A stretch of 64,000 nt of DNA from Sphingobium naphthae (lineage in GTDB: Bacteria > Pseudomonadota > Alphaproteobacteria > Sphingomonadales > Sphingomonadaceae). The notes below the pieces were generated by a model, which saw only the letters and a list, made by a program, of their open reading frames with translations, made no database searches and was not told the origin of the DNA. Of this stretch, positions 44,796 through 55,704 are shown in pieces (position 1 is the first letter of the stretch; the number at the start of each line of letters is the position of its first letter). The translations under genes were made by a program, and so were the position numbers. The DNA lies in assembly GCF_020782235.1 (NCBI RefSeq), contig NZ_JAJGNO010000007.1:62001-126000 (forward strand). Direction: 5' to 3'.

Positions 44796-47696
44796 TCAGA
44801 AATTCGCCCGGATGCCGGCCAGGACGGTGCGGCCGGGATAATAGACCGAATAGGGCGCATTATCATATTCGAACAGCGTGCGGATCGGCTCGTTGGTGAG
44901 GTTGAGCGCATCCAGCGTCAGGCGCACGCTGTCGTTGAGGAAGGGCAGCTGATAGCCGGCCGACAAGTCGAGCTGGCCCCGCGCCTTCGATCGCAGCGAA
45001 GCGTTCTGGATGCCGTTCTGCGGCCGGTTGACCGCGATCGCGTCGTCGTTCCACACATAGTTCAGGCTGACCGACAGCCGGTCGTCTTCATAGAAGCCCT
45101 GAAGATTGTAGGAATATTTCGACACGCCCGTCGCCACCAGGCCAGACGAGGACGACTGGTCGAGATAGGTGCCGTTGGCCGAGAAGCCGAGGCCGTCCAT
45201 CAGGAAGTCGAGCGGCTGGACCCAGGTGATTTCCAGACCCTTGATCTTCAGGTCCGACAGGTTGATCGGGCGGTTCACCGTGATCGGCAGCTGATCCACT
45301 GGAATGCCGGTCTGCAGCGACCGATCGTTCAGCGCATTCTGCTGCGTCGGAATCAGGCTTTCGAACGGAATGTTGAGCGACCCGAAGGTGACTTCCTGCG
45401 ACGTGGTGACGGTGAAGCCCTGGATATTCTTCATGAACAGCGACAGCCCGACATAGCCGATCCCGCCAGTGTAGATTTCGCCGCCCAGGTCATAATTGTC
45501 CGACGTATAGGGCTCCAGGTCCGGATTGCCCGCGCTCGCCACCAGCGCCGACGGATCGGAGAAGGTGATGCCCGGCAGGATCTGGCTGGCGTCCGGCCGC
45601 GTCATCGTCCGCGACGCCGATGCGCGCAGCTTGATATTGTCCGCGACATCGTAGGTCAGGTTGATCGACGGCAGGAAATTCTCGTAAGTCGACCGCGACG
45701 TGATGTCGATGATCTCCGTGCCGATCTGGCTGGGGCCCACCACTTCCTGGCGCGTGCGGGCATAGCGCATGCCGGTGTTGATATGCAGGTCGCGGCCCGC
45801 AATCGTGGTGACGCCGTTCAGTTCGAAATAGGCGCCCCACACTTCTTCGTCCATGTCGCCGGTCGCGCCGCCGGTCACCGCGCCGCGCGTCTCTGGCGCG
45901 CTGTCGCGATAGCTTTCATAGTCGGTCACGTCGCGGATCGCGCCGAAATCCGGCATGATGTAGCGGGTGAAGCCGATATTGCCGCTGGCGAGATGCCCGA
46001 AATTCTTGACCGATCCGGGCATCAGATATTGCGGGATGGCGCTGGTCGGTATCGACCCGGTCTCGCCGGTGCAGCCCGTGCCGCAGACCGACAGCTGGTA
46101 GGCCGGGCTGTTGTCATAGGCGCGGATGGTGCGCTGCGCCCGGTCATAGGCGGCGCCCACCTTCACGTTGAAGACGTCGTCGCCATAGGTGACGTCCAGA
46201 TGAGCGCCCTTGGTCTCGGTCGTGCGACGCACGAGCGCGACATTCTGGCGATACCATTCCCACAGGCCGTTATTGGGATCGTTGAGGTCGATATTCGTCG
46301 TGATCGACGGATAATCGCCCTGGCCCGTATTGTCATAATAGACGTCGACGCCGGATTCAGGCGCTGTCTGGAACACCCAGCTCGGCTGCTCGCGGAAAAA
46401 GCGGCTCTTGGAATAGTTGGCGCTGAAATCGACCTTCAGCAGGTCGCTGGGCTGCCAGCTCAGGCTCGGGTTGATGTTCCAGAATTTGGTGGTCTGCCTG
46501 AACTGGCTGGCCTCCAGGAAGAAGGAGCTATTGGCGAAGGTACCGCTGGTCACGACGCCATTGTCGTCGACGGTCAGGTCGATCGGGATCATGCCGCCGG
46601 TCGACTGGGCGCTGGTGCCGGGCCCGGAATTGCGCACCTGCCAGTTCATGATCAGGCGATCATAGTTGCGCTTCGACTTGGCCCAGATGCCATCCAGGGC
46701 AAAGTGCAACTCGTCGCTCGGCCGCCATTCCAGCGACGCCAAGGCGGAGATGCGCGAACGGTCGCCCTGCGTCAGCGCTTGACGGCCCAGGCGCGGGATG
46801 AGCGCGGTGCTGAGCTGGTCGCGCGTCAGGCCCGACGTGGCGACCACGTCGACCGGCTGGCCTGCGACCAGGCCATGGCCGGCATTGTTGGGCACGATCG
46901 AGGCATAGCTGAAATTATTGCCGCCCGGATCGCCCGTGCCCAGATTGCCGTCGCTATAGCCCAGCGTCTCATAGCCATCGACGCGCGTCTTGGTCTTCAC
47001 GCCCGCGACACCGACCAAGATGCCGAACGTGTCGGTGGTGTGGCTCGCGACGATCGCGCCGCGCGGGCTGATCTTGTCGTTGCTGTCGGTATATTGGCCC
47101 TGCGCGACGACCGTAACATGCGTGCCCGGCTTGTCGAACGGCCGCGCGTTGCGCAGATTGACCGTGCCGGCGATGCCGCCTTCCAGCGTGGAGGGCGACG
47201 GGCTCTTCGCCAGATCGAGCCGGGTGAAGAGTTCCGACGGGAAGAAGTCCAGATCGACTTCGCGATTGGCGCTGCCGCCGTTGGTGCCACCGTCGGACGC
47301 GACCTGCAGCTGCGATCCGTTCAGCAGCACGCGGGTGAAGCTCGGCCCCAGGCCGCGGATCGCAACCTGCGTGCCTTCGCCGTTGATGTCGCGGTTCAGC
47401 CGCACGCCCGGCATGCGATTGAGCGTTTCGGCAAGGTTGGTCGCGGGCAGCTTGCCGATATCCTCGGCAAAGATGGAGTCGCCGAACGCCACCGCATTCT
47501 TCTTGGCGTTGGTAGCGCTTTGCAGCGACCCGCGGATGCCGGTCACGACGATGTCGGCGACTTCATCCTGCGGCGCGGCGGCGGAGGTCTGCGGCGCGGC
47601 GTCCTGCTGCGCGAAAGCGGCCTGCGCGCTCGCCAGCGATCCGATCGCCGAAGCGGCGAACAGGGCCGCGCGGATATGACGATGATGTGAAGACAT
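44796..47696 (-). CDS. TonB-dependent outer-membrane receptor for the xylan island
   Basis: A 966-residue receptor from the ATG at 47696 (GGAGAGGGG upstream). Signal peptide to about AQAAFAQQ, TonB-box-like segment DIVVTGIRGSLQSA, plug domain (IGKLPATNLAETLNRMPGVR, VAIRGLGPSFTRVLLNG), then a 22-strand barrel ending in GIRANF with the required terminal Phe. The TIGR01782-type form is common in carbohydrate uptake of sphingomonads, Caulobacter and xanthomonads. An operator shared with the GH3/GH67 promoter region (47747-47760) ties it to aldouronate import. The gene has its own promoter region after uxuB and is followed by the triple terminator. Confidence 0.94.
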   Translation of the reverse strand: MSSHHRHIRAALFAASAIGSLASAQAAFAQQDAAPQTSAAAPQDEVADIVVTGIRGSLQSATNAKKNAVAFGDSIFAEDIGKLPATNLAETLNRMPGVRLNRDINGEGTQVAIRGLGPSFTRVLLNGSQLQVASDGGTNGGSANREVDLDFFPSELFTRLDLAKSPSPSTLEGGIAGTVNLRNARPFDKPGTHVTVVAQGQYTDSNDKISPRGAIVASHTTDTFGILVGVAGVKTKTRVDGYETLGYSDGNLGTGDPGGNNFSYASIVPNNAGHGLVAGQPVDVVATSGLTRDQLSTALIPRLGRQALTQGDRSRISALASLEWRPSDELHFALDGIWAKSKRNYDRLIMNWQVRNSGPGTSAQSTGGMIPIDLTVDDNGVVTSGTFANSSFFLEASQFRQTTKFWNINPSLSWQPSDLLKVDFSANYSKSRFFREQPSWVFQTAPESGVDVYYDNTGQGDYPSITTNIDLNDPNNGLWEWYRQNVALVRRTTETKGAHLDVTYGDDVFNVKVGAAYDRAQRTIRAYDNSPAYQLSVCGTGCTGETGSIPTSAIPQYLMPGSVKNFGHLASGNIGFTRYIMPDFGAIRDVTDYESYRDSAPETRGAVTGGATGDMDEEVWGAYFELNGVTTIAGRDLHINTGMRYARTRQEVVGPSQIGTEIIDITSRSTYENFLPSINLTYDVADNIKLRASASRTMTRPDASQILPGITFSDPSALVASAGNPDLEPYTSDNYDLGGEIYTGGIGYVGLSLFMKNIQGFTVTTSQEVTFGSLNIPFESLIPTQQNALNDRSLQTGIPVDQLPITVNRPINLSDLKIKGLEITWVQPLDFLMDGLGFSANGTYLDQSSSSGLVATGVSKYSYNLQGFYEDDRLSVSLNYVWNDDAIAVNRPQNGIQNASLRSKARGQLDLSAGYQLPFLNDSVRLTLDALNLTNEPIRTLFEYDNAPYSVYYPGRTVLAGIRANF

Positions 47697-47746
47697 GAAC
47701 AATCCCCTCTCCTGAGCGCCGCCCCCGACTCTCCGGTGGGCTTGAC

Positions 47747-47760
47747 TGGTAGCGCTATCA
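47747..47760. promoter_or_regulatory. LacI-type operator upstream of the TonB receptor
   Basis: TGGTAGCGCTATCA, a 14-bp near-perfect palindrome, 51 bp before the receptor's ATG. It differs from the operator at 58133-58146 by one base when that site is read on the other strand. This is the classical LacI-family form with a central CG step. Confidence 0.85.
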
Positions 47761-47825
47761 CTAGCCATTTCATTAAACCGCGCGGCGCGAATGTCAAGAC
47801 ATTGCAACCGCGCAGCTGGTAACGA

Positions 47826-49301
47826 TTAAAACCTGCCCTCGGCCAGATCCGTGAGCGCCGCCAGCGCGCCCCGCGCCTCCAACACCTCCAGCCAGCCCGT
47901 GAGCGCATCTCGAAATGCGCCCTGCCCCGCCAGCGCCGCCGGCACGACTGCCTCGAACCTCAGCATCGCATCGACTCGCGCTGCCGCGCTGTCCGCGCCT
48001 GCCAGCGCCATCGCGATCTGCGGCGCCAGCGGATCGTCGACCTGATGCGCCAGCCCGTGATCGTCGCGCCCCGCCTGCCAGCGGATCCAGGCCGCCACCG
48101 CCAGCGACAGCGCATCGATCCCCTGCCCTGCCTCCAGCCGCGCCGCGATCGTCGCCAGCAATCGCTGCGGCAGCTTCTGCGAACCATCCATCGCTATCTG
48201 TCGGGTTCGGTGTCGCAATGTCGGATTGTCGAACCGCGCCATCAGGTCGCGGCGATAGGCGGCGACGTCCAGTTCGGCCGGCGGCGACAGGGTCGTCTCC
48301 GCCTCGTCCCACAGCCTGTCGACAAAGCTCCGCGCCTCCGGCAGCGCCAGCACTTCATGCACATGGTCGATCCCCGCCAGACCGCCCAGATAGGCGATTC
48401 CGCTATGCGCGCCATTGAGCAGCCGCAATTTCGCCTCTTCCCAGGGCGCGACGGCGGCAGTGACCTGAACCCCCGGGCCGAAGTCGGGTCGCGGCCCGCA
48501 AAACTGATCCTCGATCACCCATTGCAGAAAGGGTTCGGTCTTGACCATCGCCTGGTCCTCGACGCCCAGCAGAGCGCCGAGCGCCGCCACATCCTCCGCT
48601 GTCGTCGCCGGCACGATCCGGTCGACCATCGTCTCGGGGAAGGCGCCCCGCGCCGCGATCCATTCGGCCAGCGCCGGATCATGCCGCTGCGCCAGCGCCA
48701 GCACCGCGCCCCGCAGCCGCCGGCCGTTATGCGGCAGATTGTCGCAACTGATCGCCGTGAAGGGCGGCAGCCCGGCGGCGCGCCGCCGCGCCAGCGCCGC
48801 CACCAGATAGCCCGGTGCGGTCTGCGGCTTGTCCAGCGATGCCAGATCGGCGGCCAACTGCGGGTCGCTTTCGATCAGAGCGCCCGTCGCCGGGTCGAGC
48901 TTATAGCCCTTCTCGGTCACGGTCAGCGTGACGATATGCGTGTCCGGCGACGCCAGCGCCGCCAGCAGCGCTTCGGGCTCCTCCGGCGCGACGATCACCT
49001 GCTGCACCGCGCCGACCACCTGCGCCCGATCGGCCACGCCATCGCGCACCAGCATCGTGTAGAGCCCATCCTGCGGCGCCATCTGGTCGCGCACGCCTGG
49101 CGATCGCAGCGACGCGGCGACGATGCCCCAGCGCAGGTCGCCCGCATTCAGCGCCTGCTCGAACACCACCGCCTGATGCGCCCGGTGGAAGGCGCCGATG
49201 CCCAGATGCACGACGCCGCAGCGCACCGCCCCGCGATCATAGCGCGGCCGCGCGACATCGGCCGGCAGCGTCGCCAGCGTGGCGGACGACAGGCGGCTCA
49301 C
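47826..49301 (-). CDS. uxuB: D-mannonate oxidoreductase / fructuronate reductase (mannitol dehydrogenase family)
   Basis: A 491-residue polyol dehydrogenase-family enzyme. N-terminal Rossmann motif VVHLGIGAFHRAHQAVVFE, LTVTEKGYKLD, FTAISCDNLPHNGRRLRGAV and VDRIVPATT; the C-terminal domain has AKLRLLNGAHSGIAYLG, containing the catalytic Lys, and DGSQKLPQRLL. It reduces D-fructuronate to D-mannonate using NADH. UxuB is chosen over mannitol dehydrogenase or tagaturonate reductase because uxaC and manD are in the same operon. Its start overlaps the uxaC stop by 4 bp. It is the last gene of the minus-strand operon that begins at the GH3 genes. Confidence 0.92.
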   Translation of the reverse strand: MSRLSSATLATLPADVARPRYDRGAVRCGVVHLGIGAFHRAHQAVVFEQALNAGDLRWGIVAASLRSPGVRDQMAPQDGLYTMLVRDGVADRAQVVGAVQQVIVAPEEPEALLAALASPDTHIVTLTVTEKGYKLDPATGALIESDPQLAADLASLDKPQTAPGYLVAALARRRAAGLPPFTAISCDNLPHNGRRLRGAVLALAQRHDPALAEWIAARGAFPETMVDRIVPATTAEDVAALGALLGVEDQAMVKTEPFLQWVIEDQFCGPRPDFGPGVQVTAAVAPWEEAKLRLLNGAHSGIAYLGGLAGIDHVHEVLALPEARSFVDRLWDEAETTLSPPAELDVAAYRRDLMARFDNPTLRHRTRQIAMDGSQKLPQRLLATIAARLEAGQGIDALSLAVAAWIRWQAGRDDHGLAHQVDDPLAPQIAMALAGADSAAARVDAMLRFEAVVPAALAGQGAFRDALTGWLEVLEARGALAALTDLAEGRF

Positions 49302-50716
49302 AGCTTGTAGGCCGCCTTGGCCAGGTCATAGGCCAGCGCGCGCGCCACCTCGAACGCCTCATCCTCCTCCAGCCGATGTTCCGCGACCAGCTGCGCCAGC
49401 CAGCCGCAATCCATGCGCCGCGCGACATCGTGCCGCGCCGGGATCGACAGGAAGGCGCGGGTATCGTCGTTGAAGCCCACCGTATTGTAGAAGCCCGCGG
49501 TTTCCGTGGCCCGCTCGCGGAAGCGCCGCATCCCCTCCGGGCTGTCATGGAACCACCAGGGCGGCCCCAGCCGCAGCACCGGATAATGGCCCGCCAGCGG
49601 AGCCAACTCGCGCGAATAGACATCCTCGTCCAGCGTGAAGAGGATCAGCGTCAGACGCGGATCATTGCCATAGAGGTCGAGCAAGGGCTTGAGCGCCGCC
49701 ACGAACTCGCCCGCGGTCGGTATGTCCGCGCCCTTGTCCTTGCCGAAACGCGCGCGCACCGCGTCATTATGATTGCGATGGACGCCGGGATGCAGCTGCA
49801 TCACCATGCCGTCCTCGATCGACATGCGCGCCATCTGCACCAGCATATGGCCGCGGAACAGCTCGGCCTCCCGCGCGTCGACCGGGCCGCTCGTCACCTT
49901 GGTATAGAGCGCCTCGGCCTCTTCCGGCGACAGATTGGCGGTGAAGGCGCTGGGGTGGCCATGATCGGTCGATGTCGCGCCCGCGGCGCGGAAATCGGCG
50001 CGGCGCTTCTCATGCGCGCGCAGATAGCCGGCATAGCTCGCATCCTCGCCCGCCATGGCGCAGAAACGCTGCACATTGTCGATGAACTTGGGATCGTCGG
50101 GATCCAGCACCGGATCGGGGCGATAGGCGGTCACGACCTTGCCGCTCCAGCCGGACTCGCGGATCGCGCGATGATGGTCCAGCGGATCGAGCGGCCCCTC
50201 GGTCGTCGCGATCACCTCGATATTGTAACGTTCGAACAGCGCGCGCGGGCGGAAGGCGTCGGTCTTCAGCGCGGCGTCGATCACGTCATAATAATGGTCG
50301 GCGGTCGCCGCCTCCAGCCGCACGTCGATGCCGAACGCCTCGGCAAAGACCCAGTCCAGCCACATGCGCGACGGCGTGCCGCGGAACAGGTGATAGCGCT
50401 CGGCAAAGCGCCGCCAGATCGCGCGCGGATCGCTGTCGGTAGCGCTGCCGTCGATCGTCGGGACGCCCAGCTCGTCCAGCCGGACGCCCTGGCTGTACAG
50501 CATGCGGAACACATAATGGTCGGGCACGATCAGCAGCTCCGCCGGGTTGGCGAAGGGCTGATCATAGGCGAACCAGCGCGGATCGGTGTGGCCGTGCGGG
50601 CTGATGATCGGCAGGTCCTTGACCGTGGCGTAGAGCCGACGGGCGATGTCGCGCGTCGCGGGGTCCGACGGAAAGAGGCGATCGGGATGGAGACGCAGGG
50701 CTTTGGTCAAGATCAT
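49298..50716 (-). CDS. uxaC: Glucuronate isomerase
   Basis: 472 residues from the ATG at 50716 (MILTKALRLHPDRLFPSDP); the reading frame extends further upstream but only as a shadow of the transporter gene. UxaC isomerises D-glucuronate to D-fructuronate. Amidohydrolase-fold metal ligands are seen in IISPHGHTDPRWFAYD near the N terminus, and substrate residues in GMVMQLHPGVHRNHND, FTLDEDVYSRELAPLAGHYP and RRMDCGWLAQLV. Length and ending are standard. ATGA overlaps (4 bp) link it to the transporter upstream and uxuB downstream. Confidence 0.96.
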   Translation of the reverse strand: MILTKALRLHPDRLFPSDPATRDIARRLYATVKDLPIISPHGHTDPRWFAYDQPFANPAELLIVPDHYVFRMLYSQGVRLDELGVPTIDGSATDSDPRAIWRRFAERYHLFRGTPSRMWLDWVFAEAFGIDVRLEAATADHYYDVIDAALKTDAFRPRALFERYNIEVIATTEGPLDPLDHHRAIRESGWSGKVVTAYRPDPVLDPDDPKFIDNVQRFCAMAGEDASYAGYLRAHEKRRADFRAAGATSTDHGHPSAFTANLSPEEAEALYTKVTSGPVDAREAELFRGHMLVQMARMSIEDGMVMQLHPGVHRNHNDAVRARFGKDKGADIPTAGEFVAALKPLLDLYGNDPRLTLILFTLDEDVYSRELAPLAGHYPVLRLGPPWWFHDSPEGMRRFRERATETAGFYNTVGFNDDTRAFLSIPARHDVARRMDCGWLAQLVAEHRLEEDEAFEVARALAYDLAKAAYKL

Positions 50717-52017
50717 GCTCCTTGGTCGACTGTGCCAGCGCTGGCAACGACCTGATAGCGCGGAATGATGAGATGAATAGTCAAAAGTGCGACCAGATAG
50801 GCGCAGGAGGCGACGGCGAAGATCGGGCCATAGCTGCCGATCCTCTCCAGGATCACGCCGGCGAACTTGGCCATCAGCATGCCGCCGATCGCGCCCGCAA
50901 GGCCGCCCAGCCCGACGACCGATCCCGCCATCCAGCGCGGGAAGACATCCCCCGGCAGGGCGTAGAGATTGGCGGAAAAGCCCTGATGCCCCGCGCAGGC
51001 GAGGCCGATCAGCGCCACCGCCACCCACATGGACGGCGCATGAGTCGCAAAAGCGATCGGCACGGCGCACAAGGCGGCCAGGAACATGGCCGATTTACGC
51101 GCGCGATTGACGCTCCAGCCGCGCCCCATGAAGCGCGAGGACGCCCATCCACCCGCCACCGAACCCACATCCGCCAGCAGATAAACGGCGATCAGCGGCG
51201 GGCCGAAGTCCAGCATCTTGACGCCATATTGCTTGTTGAAGAAATCGGGCAGCCAGAAGAGGAAGGTCCACCACACCGGATCGATCAGGAAACGCCCGCT
51301 CGTATAAGCCCAGGTCTGGCGGTGGCGGAACAGCGTCGCCCACCGAACTGGCCTCTGTTCCTCGACGGGATCGGTTTCGATCCAGGCCAGTTCCTCCGCC
51401 GACAGCCCCTTCTTCTCGCGCGGGCGGCGGTAGAAACCGAGCCACGCCGCCAGCCACACCACCGTCAGCAGCCCGGTCAGAATGAAGGCCCAGCGCCAGC
51501 CCAGCGTCACCGCGATGATCGGCACCACCAGCGGCGTCAGGATCGCGCCGACATTGGACCCGGCGTTGAAGATGCCGATGGCCAGGGCGCGTTCCTTCTT
51601 GGGGAACCATTCGTTGGTCGCGGCGATCGCAGCGGGAAAAGTCCCCGCCTCGCCGATCGCCAGCGGAATGCGCGCCAGCAGCATCCCGGCGGTCGAGGTG
51701 AAGAAGATATGCGCGACATGGCCGATGGTCCACAGCGACACGGCAAGCGCATAGCCGGCCCGCGCCCCGATCTTGTCGATCAATCGGCCAAAGGCGACAT
51801 AGGCGATGCCGTAGCCCGCTTGGAACCAGATGGCGAGGTCGGCATAGCCGCTCTCGCTCCAGCCATAGCGCGCCTGAAGGTCCGGCTTGAGCGTCGGCAG
51901 CACCAGCCGGTCGATATAGCTCAGCACCACCGCCGCGAAGAGAAGGCCGCAGACGATCCAGCGCACCTTGCCGGACGGCTTTGCGGGGCCGGAGGATGTT
52001 AGGACGGCATCGTTCAT
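50713..52017 (-). CDS. MFS hexuronate transporter (ExuT-like)
   Basis: A 434-residue, 12-helix major facilitator of the anion:cation symporter group. The first loop motif is seen as FGRLIDKIGARAGYALAVSLW near residue 80. The segments VVLSYIDRLVLPTLKPDLQARYGWSE-like start, EAGTFPAAIAATNEWFPKKER and NAGSNVGAILTPLVVP are typical of ExuT/GarP transporters. It should import glucuronate or short aldouronates across the inner membrane. It overlaps uxaC by 4 bp and follows manD after 85 bp. Substrate assignment rests on operon context. Confidence 0.9.
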   Translation of the reverse strand: MNDAVLTSSGPAKPSGKVRWIVCGLLFAAVVLSYIDRLVLPTLKPDLQARYGWSESGYADLAIWFQAGYGIAYVAFGRLIDKIGARAGYALAVSLWTIGHVAHIFFTSTAGMLLARIPLAIGEAGTFPAAIAATNEWFPKKERALAIGIFNAGSNVGAILTPLVVPIIAVTLGWRWAFILTGLLTVVWLAAWLGFYRRPREKKGLSAEELAWIETDPVEEQRPVRWATLFRHRQTWAYTSGRFLIDPVWWTFLFWLPDFFNKQYGVKMLDFGPPLIAVYLLADVGSVAGGWASSRFMGRGWSVNRARKSAMFLAALCAVPIAFATHAPSMWVAVALIGLACAGHQGFSANLYALPGDVFPRWMAGSVVGLGGLAGAIGGMLMAKFAGVILERIGSYGPIFAVASCAYLVALLTIHLIIPRYQVVASAGTVDQGA

Positions 52018-52102
52018 CGGCTCATCCTTGGGAGACTGGCGACCGCACGGCAGGCGAGTGCCTGGATGAACAATGTCCGGGAGGATGAGCCGAGCATCCG
52101 CG

Positions 52103-53314
52103 TCACCAGCTGAACATCGTGCCGTCTTCCAGCCGGTTCACCGGCAGGAAGGCGCGCTTATATTCATATTTCGCGGCCAGTTCCTCGTCGATCTCGACGC
52201 CCAGCCCCGGCTTGTCGCCCGGATGCATCATGCCGTCCGCGAAGCTGTAGGCATGAGGGAAGACCGCGTCGGTCTCCTCGGTGTGGCGCATATATTCCTG
52301 GATGCCGAAATTGGGGACGCTCAGGTCGAAATGCAGCGCGGCCGCCATGCACACCGGCGACAGGTCGGTCGCGCCGTGGCAGCCGGTGCGGACCTGATAC
52401 AGGTCCGCCAACGCCGCGATCCGGCGCAGATGCGTGATGCCGCCGGCATGGACGACAGTGGCGCGGATATAGTCGATCAGCTGGTTCTGGATCAGGTCCT
52501 TGGCGTCCCAGATCGAATTGAAGATCTCGCCCACTGCCAGCGGCGCGGTCGTATGCTGGCGGATCAGGCGGAACGCTTCCTGATTTTCCGCGGGCGTCGC
52601 ATCCTCCAGCCAGAAGGGGCGATAGGGCTCCAGATCCTTGCCCAGCCGCCCCGCCTCGATCGGCGTCAGGCGATGATGGATGTCGTGCAGCAGATGCACG
52701 TCCCAACCCAGCGCCTCGCGCGCCGCTTTGAACAGCTCCGGCACCACCCGCAGATATTTGGACGTGTTCCAGACATTCTCCGTCGGCAGGTCGGCATCGG
52801 CGGGCTCGTAGAAATATTTGTCCTTGGAGACGCCATAGGTGCTGGCCATGCCCGGCACGCCGCATTGCAGGCGGATCGCCTTGTAGCCTTGCGCCTGATA
52901 TTCCAGCGCGACCTTCACCGTATCCTCGATGCTGGTGCCATTGGCATGGCCATAGACCATCACGCCTTCGCGGCTGGCGCCGCCCAGAAGCTGATAGACG
53001 GGCAGCCCCGCGATCTTGCCCTTGATGTCCCACAGCGCCATGTCGACCGCGGCGATGGCGGTCATGGTGACGGGCCCGCGCCGCCAATAGGCGCCCTTGT
53101 AGAGATATTGCCAGACATCCTCGATCCGGTGCGCGTCGCGGCCGATCAGGCAGGGGACGACATGGTCGGTCAGGTAGCTGGCCACCGCCAGCTCGCGTCC
53201 GTTGAGCGTGGCGTCGCCCAACCCGTAAACGCCCTCGTCGGTGATGATCTTGAGCGTGACGAAATTGCGGCCGGGGCAGGTGATGATGACCTTGGCGTCA
53301 ATGATCTTGGGCAT
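52103..53314 (-). CDS. manD: D-mannonate dehydratase, enolase superfamily ManD
   Basis: A 403-residue ManD-type mannonate dehydratase, forming 2-keto-3-deoxy-D-gluconate. Metal ligands are Asp211 ([12 protein letters not shown]), Glu237 (WLEDATPAE) and Glu263 (AVGEIFNS); Tyr160 ([11 protein letters not shown]) and His213 match the base and acid of the characterised Novosphingobium enzyme, offset by one residue. The conserved C terminus [10 protein letters not shown] is complete. This isofunctional replacement of UxuA is typical for sphingomonads. It lies 14 bp after the second GH3 gene in the operon and completes the glucuronate branch to KDG. Confidence 0.95.
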   Translation of the reverse strand: MPKIIDAKVIITCPGRNFVTLKIITDEGVYGLGDATLNGRELAVASYLTDHVVPCLIGRDAHRIEDVWQYLYKGAYWRRGPVTMTAIAAVDMALWDIKGKIAGLPVYQLLGGASREGVMVYGHANGTSIEDTVKVALEYQAQGYKAIRLQCGVPGMASTYGVSKDKYFYEPADADLPTENVWNTSKYLRVVPELFKAAREALGWDVHLLHDIHHRLTPIEAGRLGKDLEPYRPFWLEDATPAENQEAFRLIRQHTTAPLAVGEIFNSIWDAKDLIQNQLIDYIRATVVHAGGITHLRRIAALADLYQVRTGCHGATDLSPVCMAAALHFDLSVPNFGIQEYMRHTEETDAVFPHAYSFADGMMHPGDKPGLGVEIDEELAAKYEYKRAFLPVNRLEDGTMFSW

Positions 53315-53328
53315 ATGGGGCGTCCTGT

Positions 53329-55704
53329 TCAGATGATTTCGAGCGTAACGGTCTGGAGGTTCTCGCTGTCCGGGCCGACCATGATGTCGAACAGGCCGGG
53401 CTCGACCACTTCCTCCATGTCGAGGTTCCAGAGCGCGAAGGCATCGGGGTTGAGCGCAATCCGCACCGTCCGCGCCTCGCCGGCCGCCAGGGTGATGCGC
53501 TCGAACCCCTTCAATTCCTTGATCGGTCGGGTGACGCTGGCGGTCTGGTCGCGGACATAGAGCTGGATGACCTCGTCGCCCGCCCTGTCCCCTGCGTTGC
53601 GCACGTCGACCTCGACAGTGACGGCCCCACCGACGCCGATGCGGTGCGAGGAAAGTCTTGGCTTTCCAATATCGAACCGCGTGTAGCTCAGGCCATATCC
53701 GAAGGGGAAGAGCGGGGAAATCTCCTCGAACACATAGCCGCGCCGGGCGCTCGGCTTACGATTGTAGAAGACCGGCACCTGCCCCGCGTCGCGGGCCACG
53801 GTGACCGGCATCTTCGCGCCGGGATTGACGTCGCCGAACAGGATGTCGGCCATCGCCGTGCCGCCTTCCTGCCCCGGATACCAGCATTCCAGCAGAGCGT
53901 TGCAGCCCTCGACGACCGCCGGATAGCTGGGCGGACGGCCGTTGATGGCGCACACCACCACGGGCTTGCCGGTCGCCTTCAGGGCGGCGAAGAGTTCATT
54001 CTGCTCGCCCACCAGGTCCAGGCTGGTCCGGTCCCCCAGATGGTTCTTGGCAAAGCCCTCGCGGCTGGTCTGCTCGGTATCGCCGATCGCCAGCAGGATG
54101 ATGTCGGCATCCTTCGCCACCTCGACCGCCTCGGCGATCAGCTGGCGGTTCTTCGCCGGATCGGCCAGGAACACCTCGTCCACCGACCGGTCCTCGCTCT
54201 GGGTGATGAAGACGCCCTGCGCATGGACGACCTCCGCCTTGCCGGCCAGCTTCGCGCGCACCCCGTCCAGCAGCGACACCGCCTGGCGCGGAATGGACGA
54301 ATAGCCGCCCAGCCGCGCGATCGCGGCATTGGGTCCGATGACCGCGACGCGCCGGCGCGCCCCGGCGGCCAGCGGCAAAGTCCCGTCATTCTTCAGCAGC
54401 GCGATCGATCGATGCGCGGCCTTCAGCGCCAGCGCGCGTGCCTCCCCATTGCCGGTCAGCGCGTCCCAGTCCCGCCGCGGCCAGGGATTTTCGAACAGGC
54501 CCGCGCGGAACTTGAGCGTCAGCATCCGGGCGCAGGCGACGTCGACCGCCTCGGCCGGCACCTTGCCCGCCCGCACCTGATCGACCAGCGTGCGATAGGC
54601 GATGCCGTCGGGCAGCTCGCAATCCACCCCGGCGCGCAGCGCGGCGCGCGCCGTCGCTTCCAGGTCGGGCTGGACATGGTGGATGGTGTCGAGTTCGGGA
54701 ACCGCGCCATAGTCGCTCACCACCGCGCCGTCGAAATGCCATTCGCCGCGCAAAATGTCGCCCAGCAGCCATACATTCTGATGGCTCGGTACCCCGTCTA
54801 TCTCATTATAGCTGGGCATGACGGCGGCGATGCCGGTGCGCTTCACCACCGCGCGGAAGGGCGGGAAGAAATTCTCGCGCAGTTCGCGCTCGCTGATCGG
54901 CGCGGGCGCGATATTCTCGCCGCTCTGCGGCTGGCCATGCCCGGTCATGTGCTTGAGCGTCGCCATCACCTTGTCGGGGCCGATCTGCCTGCTCTCGCCC
55001 TGCAGGCCCAGCACCGCCGCGACGCCCATTTCGCCGCACAGATAGGGATCCTCGCCGAACGTCTCCTCGATCCGGCCCCAGCGCGGATCGCGGGCGATGT
55101 CCACCACCGGCGACAGCGCCAGATGCACGCCCCGCGCCCGCACTTCGCGGGCGATCACCGACTGCACCTCGCGCATCAGCGCGCGGTCGAAACTGCCGGC
55201 CATGCCGATCGCCATCGGGAACATGGTCGCGTCGGTCGCCATATAGCCGTGCAGCGACTCCTCGTGAAACAGCACCGGAATGCCGAGCCGCGTCTCCTCC
55301 ACCGCCCATGTCTGCACCGCTTCGATGAAGGCGACCGTGTCCCTGGGCGTGCGCCAGCGCGCGCCGACCCCGCCCGCCTGCGTCGATCCATTGGGCGCGC
55401 CGCGCCGATCCGACGGCCGCGTAATCTGGCCGAAACCCTGCGGATAGGCCGCGCTCGCCTTCGCGGGCGAGAAGGTCAGGTCGTCCATGATCTCCGCCTT
55501 GGTCGCCCATAGCGCGATGATCTGCCCGACCTTCTCCTCCAGCGTCATGCGCCCCAGCAGGTCGCGCACGCGCAGGTCGATGGGCGCGCTCGCATCCTTG
55601 TAGAGCGGGCCGCCTTTCTTTGCCGCCACCGCCGGGGCTGCCGCCAGCAGCGACGTCGACGCCATCAGCCCCAGCGCCTGGCGGCGCGCGAAACCGGCGC
55701 TCAC
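53329..55704 (-). CDS. GH3 family beta-xylosidase/beta-glucosidase, Tat signal, second copy
   Basis: A 791-residue exported GH3 enzyme. N-terminal twin-arginine signal ([20 protein letters not shown]); GH3 barrel with [34 protein letters not shown] and nucleophile Asp331 in [11 protein letters not shown]-terminal GH3_C domain and fibronectin-III-like end ([19 protein letters not shown]). It is closely related in alignment and length to the preceding GH3 gene, with the nucleophile at the same residue number, indicating tandem duplication. Its start overlaps that gene's stop by 4 bp. Cleavage of xylo-oligosaccharides released after glucuronate removal is inferred from the operon. Confidence 0.92.
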   Translation of the reverse strand: MSAGFARRQALGLMASTSLLAAAPAVAAKKGGPLYKDASAPIDLRVRDLLGRMTLEEKVGQIIALWATKAEIMDDLTFSPAKASAAYPQGFGQITRPSDRRGAPNGSTQAGGVGARWRTPRDTVAFIEAVQTWAVEETRLGIPVLFHEESLHGYMATDATMFPMAIGMAGSFDRALMREVQSVIAREVRARGVHLALSPVVDIARDPRWGRIEETFGEDPYLCGEMGVAAVLGLQGESRQIGPDKVMATLKHMTGHGQPQSGENIAPAPISERELRENFFPPFRAVVKRTGIAAVMPSYNEIDGVPSHQNVWLLGDILRGEWHFDGAVVSDYGAVPELDTIHHVQPDLEATARAALRAGVDCELPDGIAYRTLVDQVRAGKVPAEAVDVACARMLTLKFRAGLFENPWPRRDWDALTGNGEARALALKAAHRSIALLKNDGTLPLAAGARRRVAVIGPNAAIARLGGYSSIPRQAVSLLDGVRAKLAGKAEVVHAQGVFITQSEDRSVDEVFLADPAKNRQLIAEAVEVAKDADIILLAIGDTEQTSREGFAKNHLGDRTSLDLVGEQNELFAALKATGKPVVVCAINGRPPSYPAVVEGCNALLECWYPGQEGGTAMADILFGDVNPGAKMPVTVARDAGQVPVFYNRKPSARRGYVFEEISPLFPFGYGLSYTRFDIGKPRLSSHRIGVGGAVTVEVDVRNAGDRAGDEVIQLYVRDQTASVTRPIKELKGFERITLAAGEARTVRIALNPDAFALWNLDMEEVVEPGLFDIMVGPDSENLQTVTLEII

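Noticed and set aside
44760..47690. Long plus-strand frame opposite the TonB receptor
   Set aside because: Antisense to a full receptor ending in the required Phe; composition is typical of a shadow.
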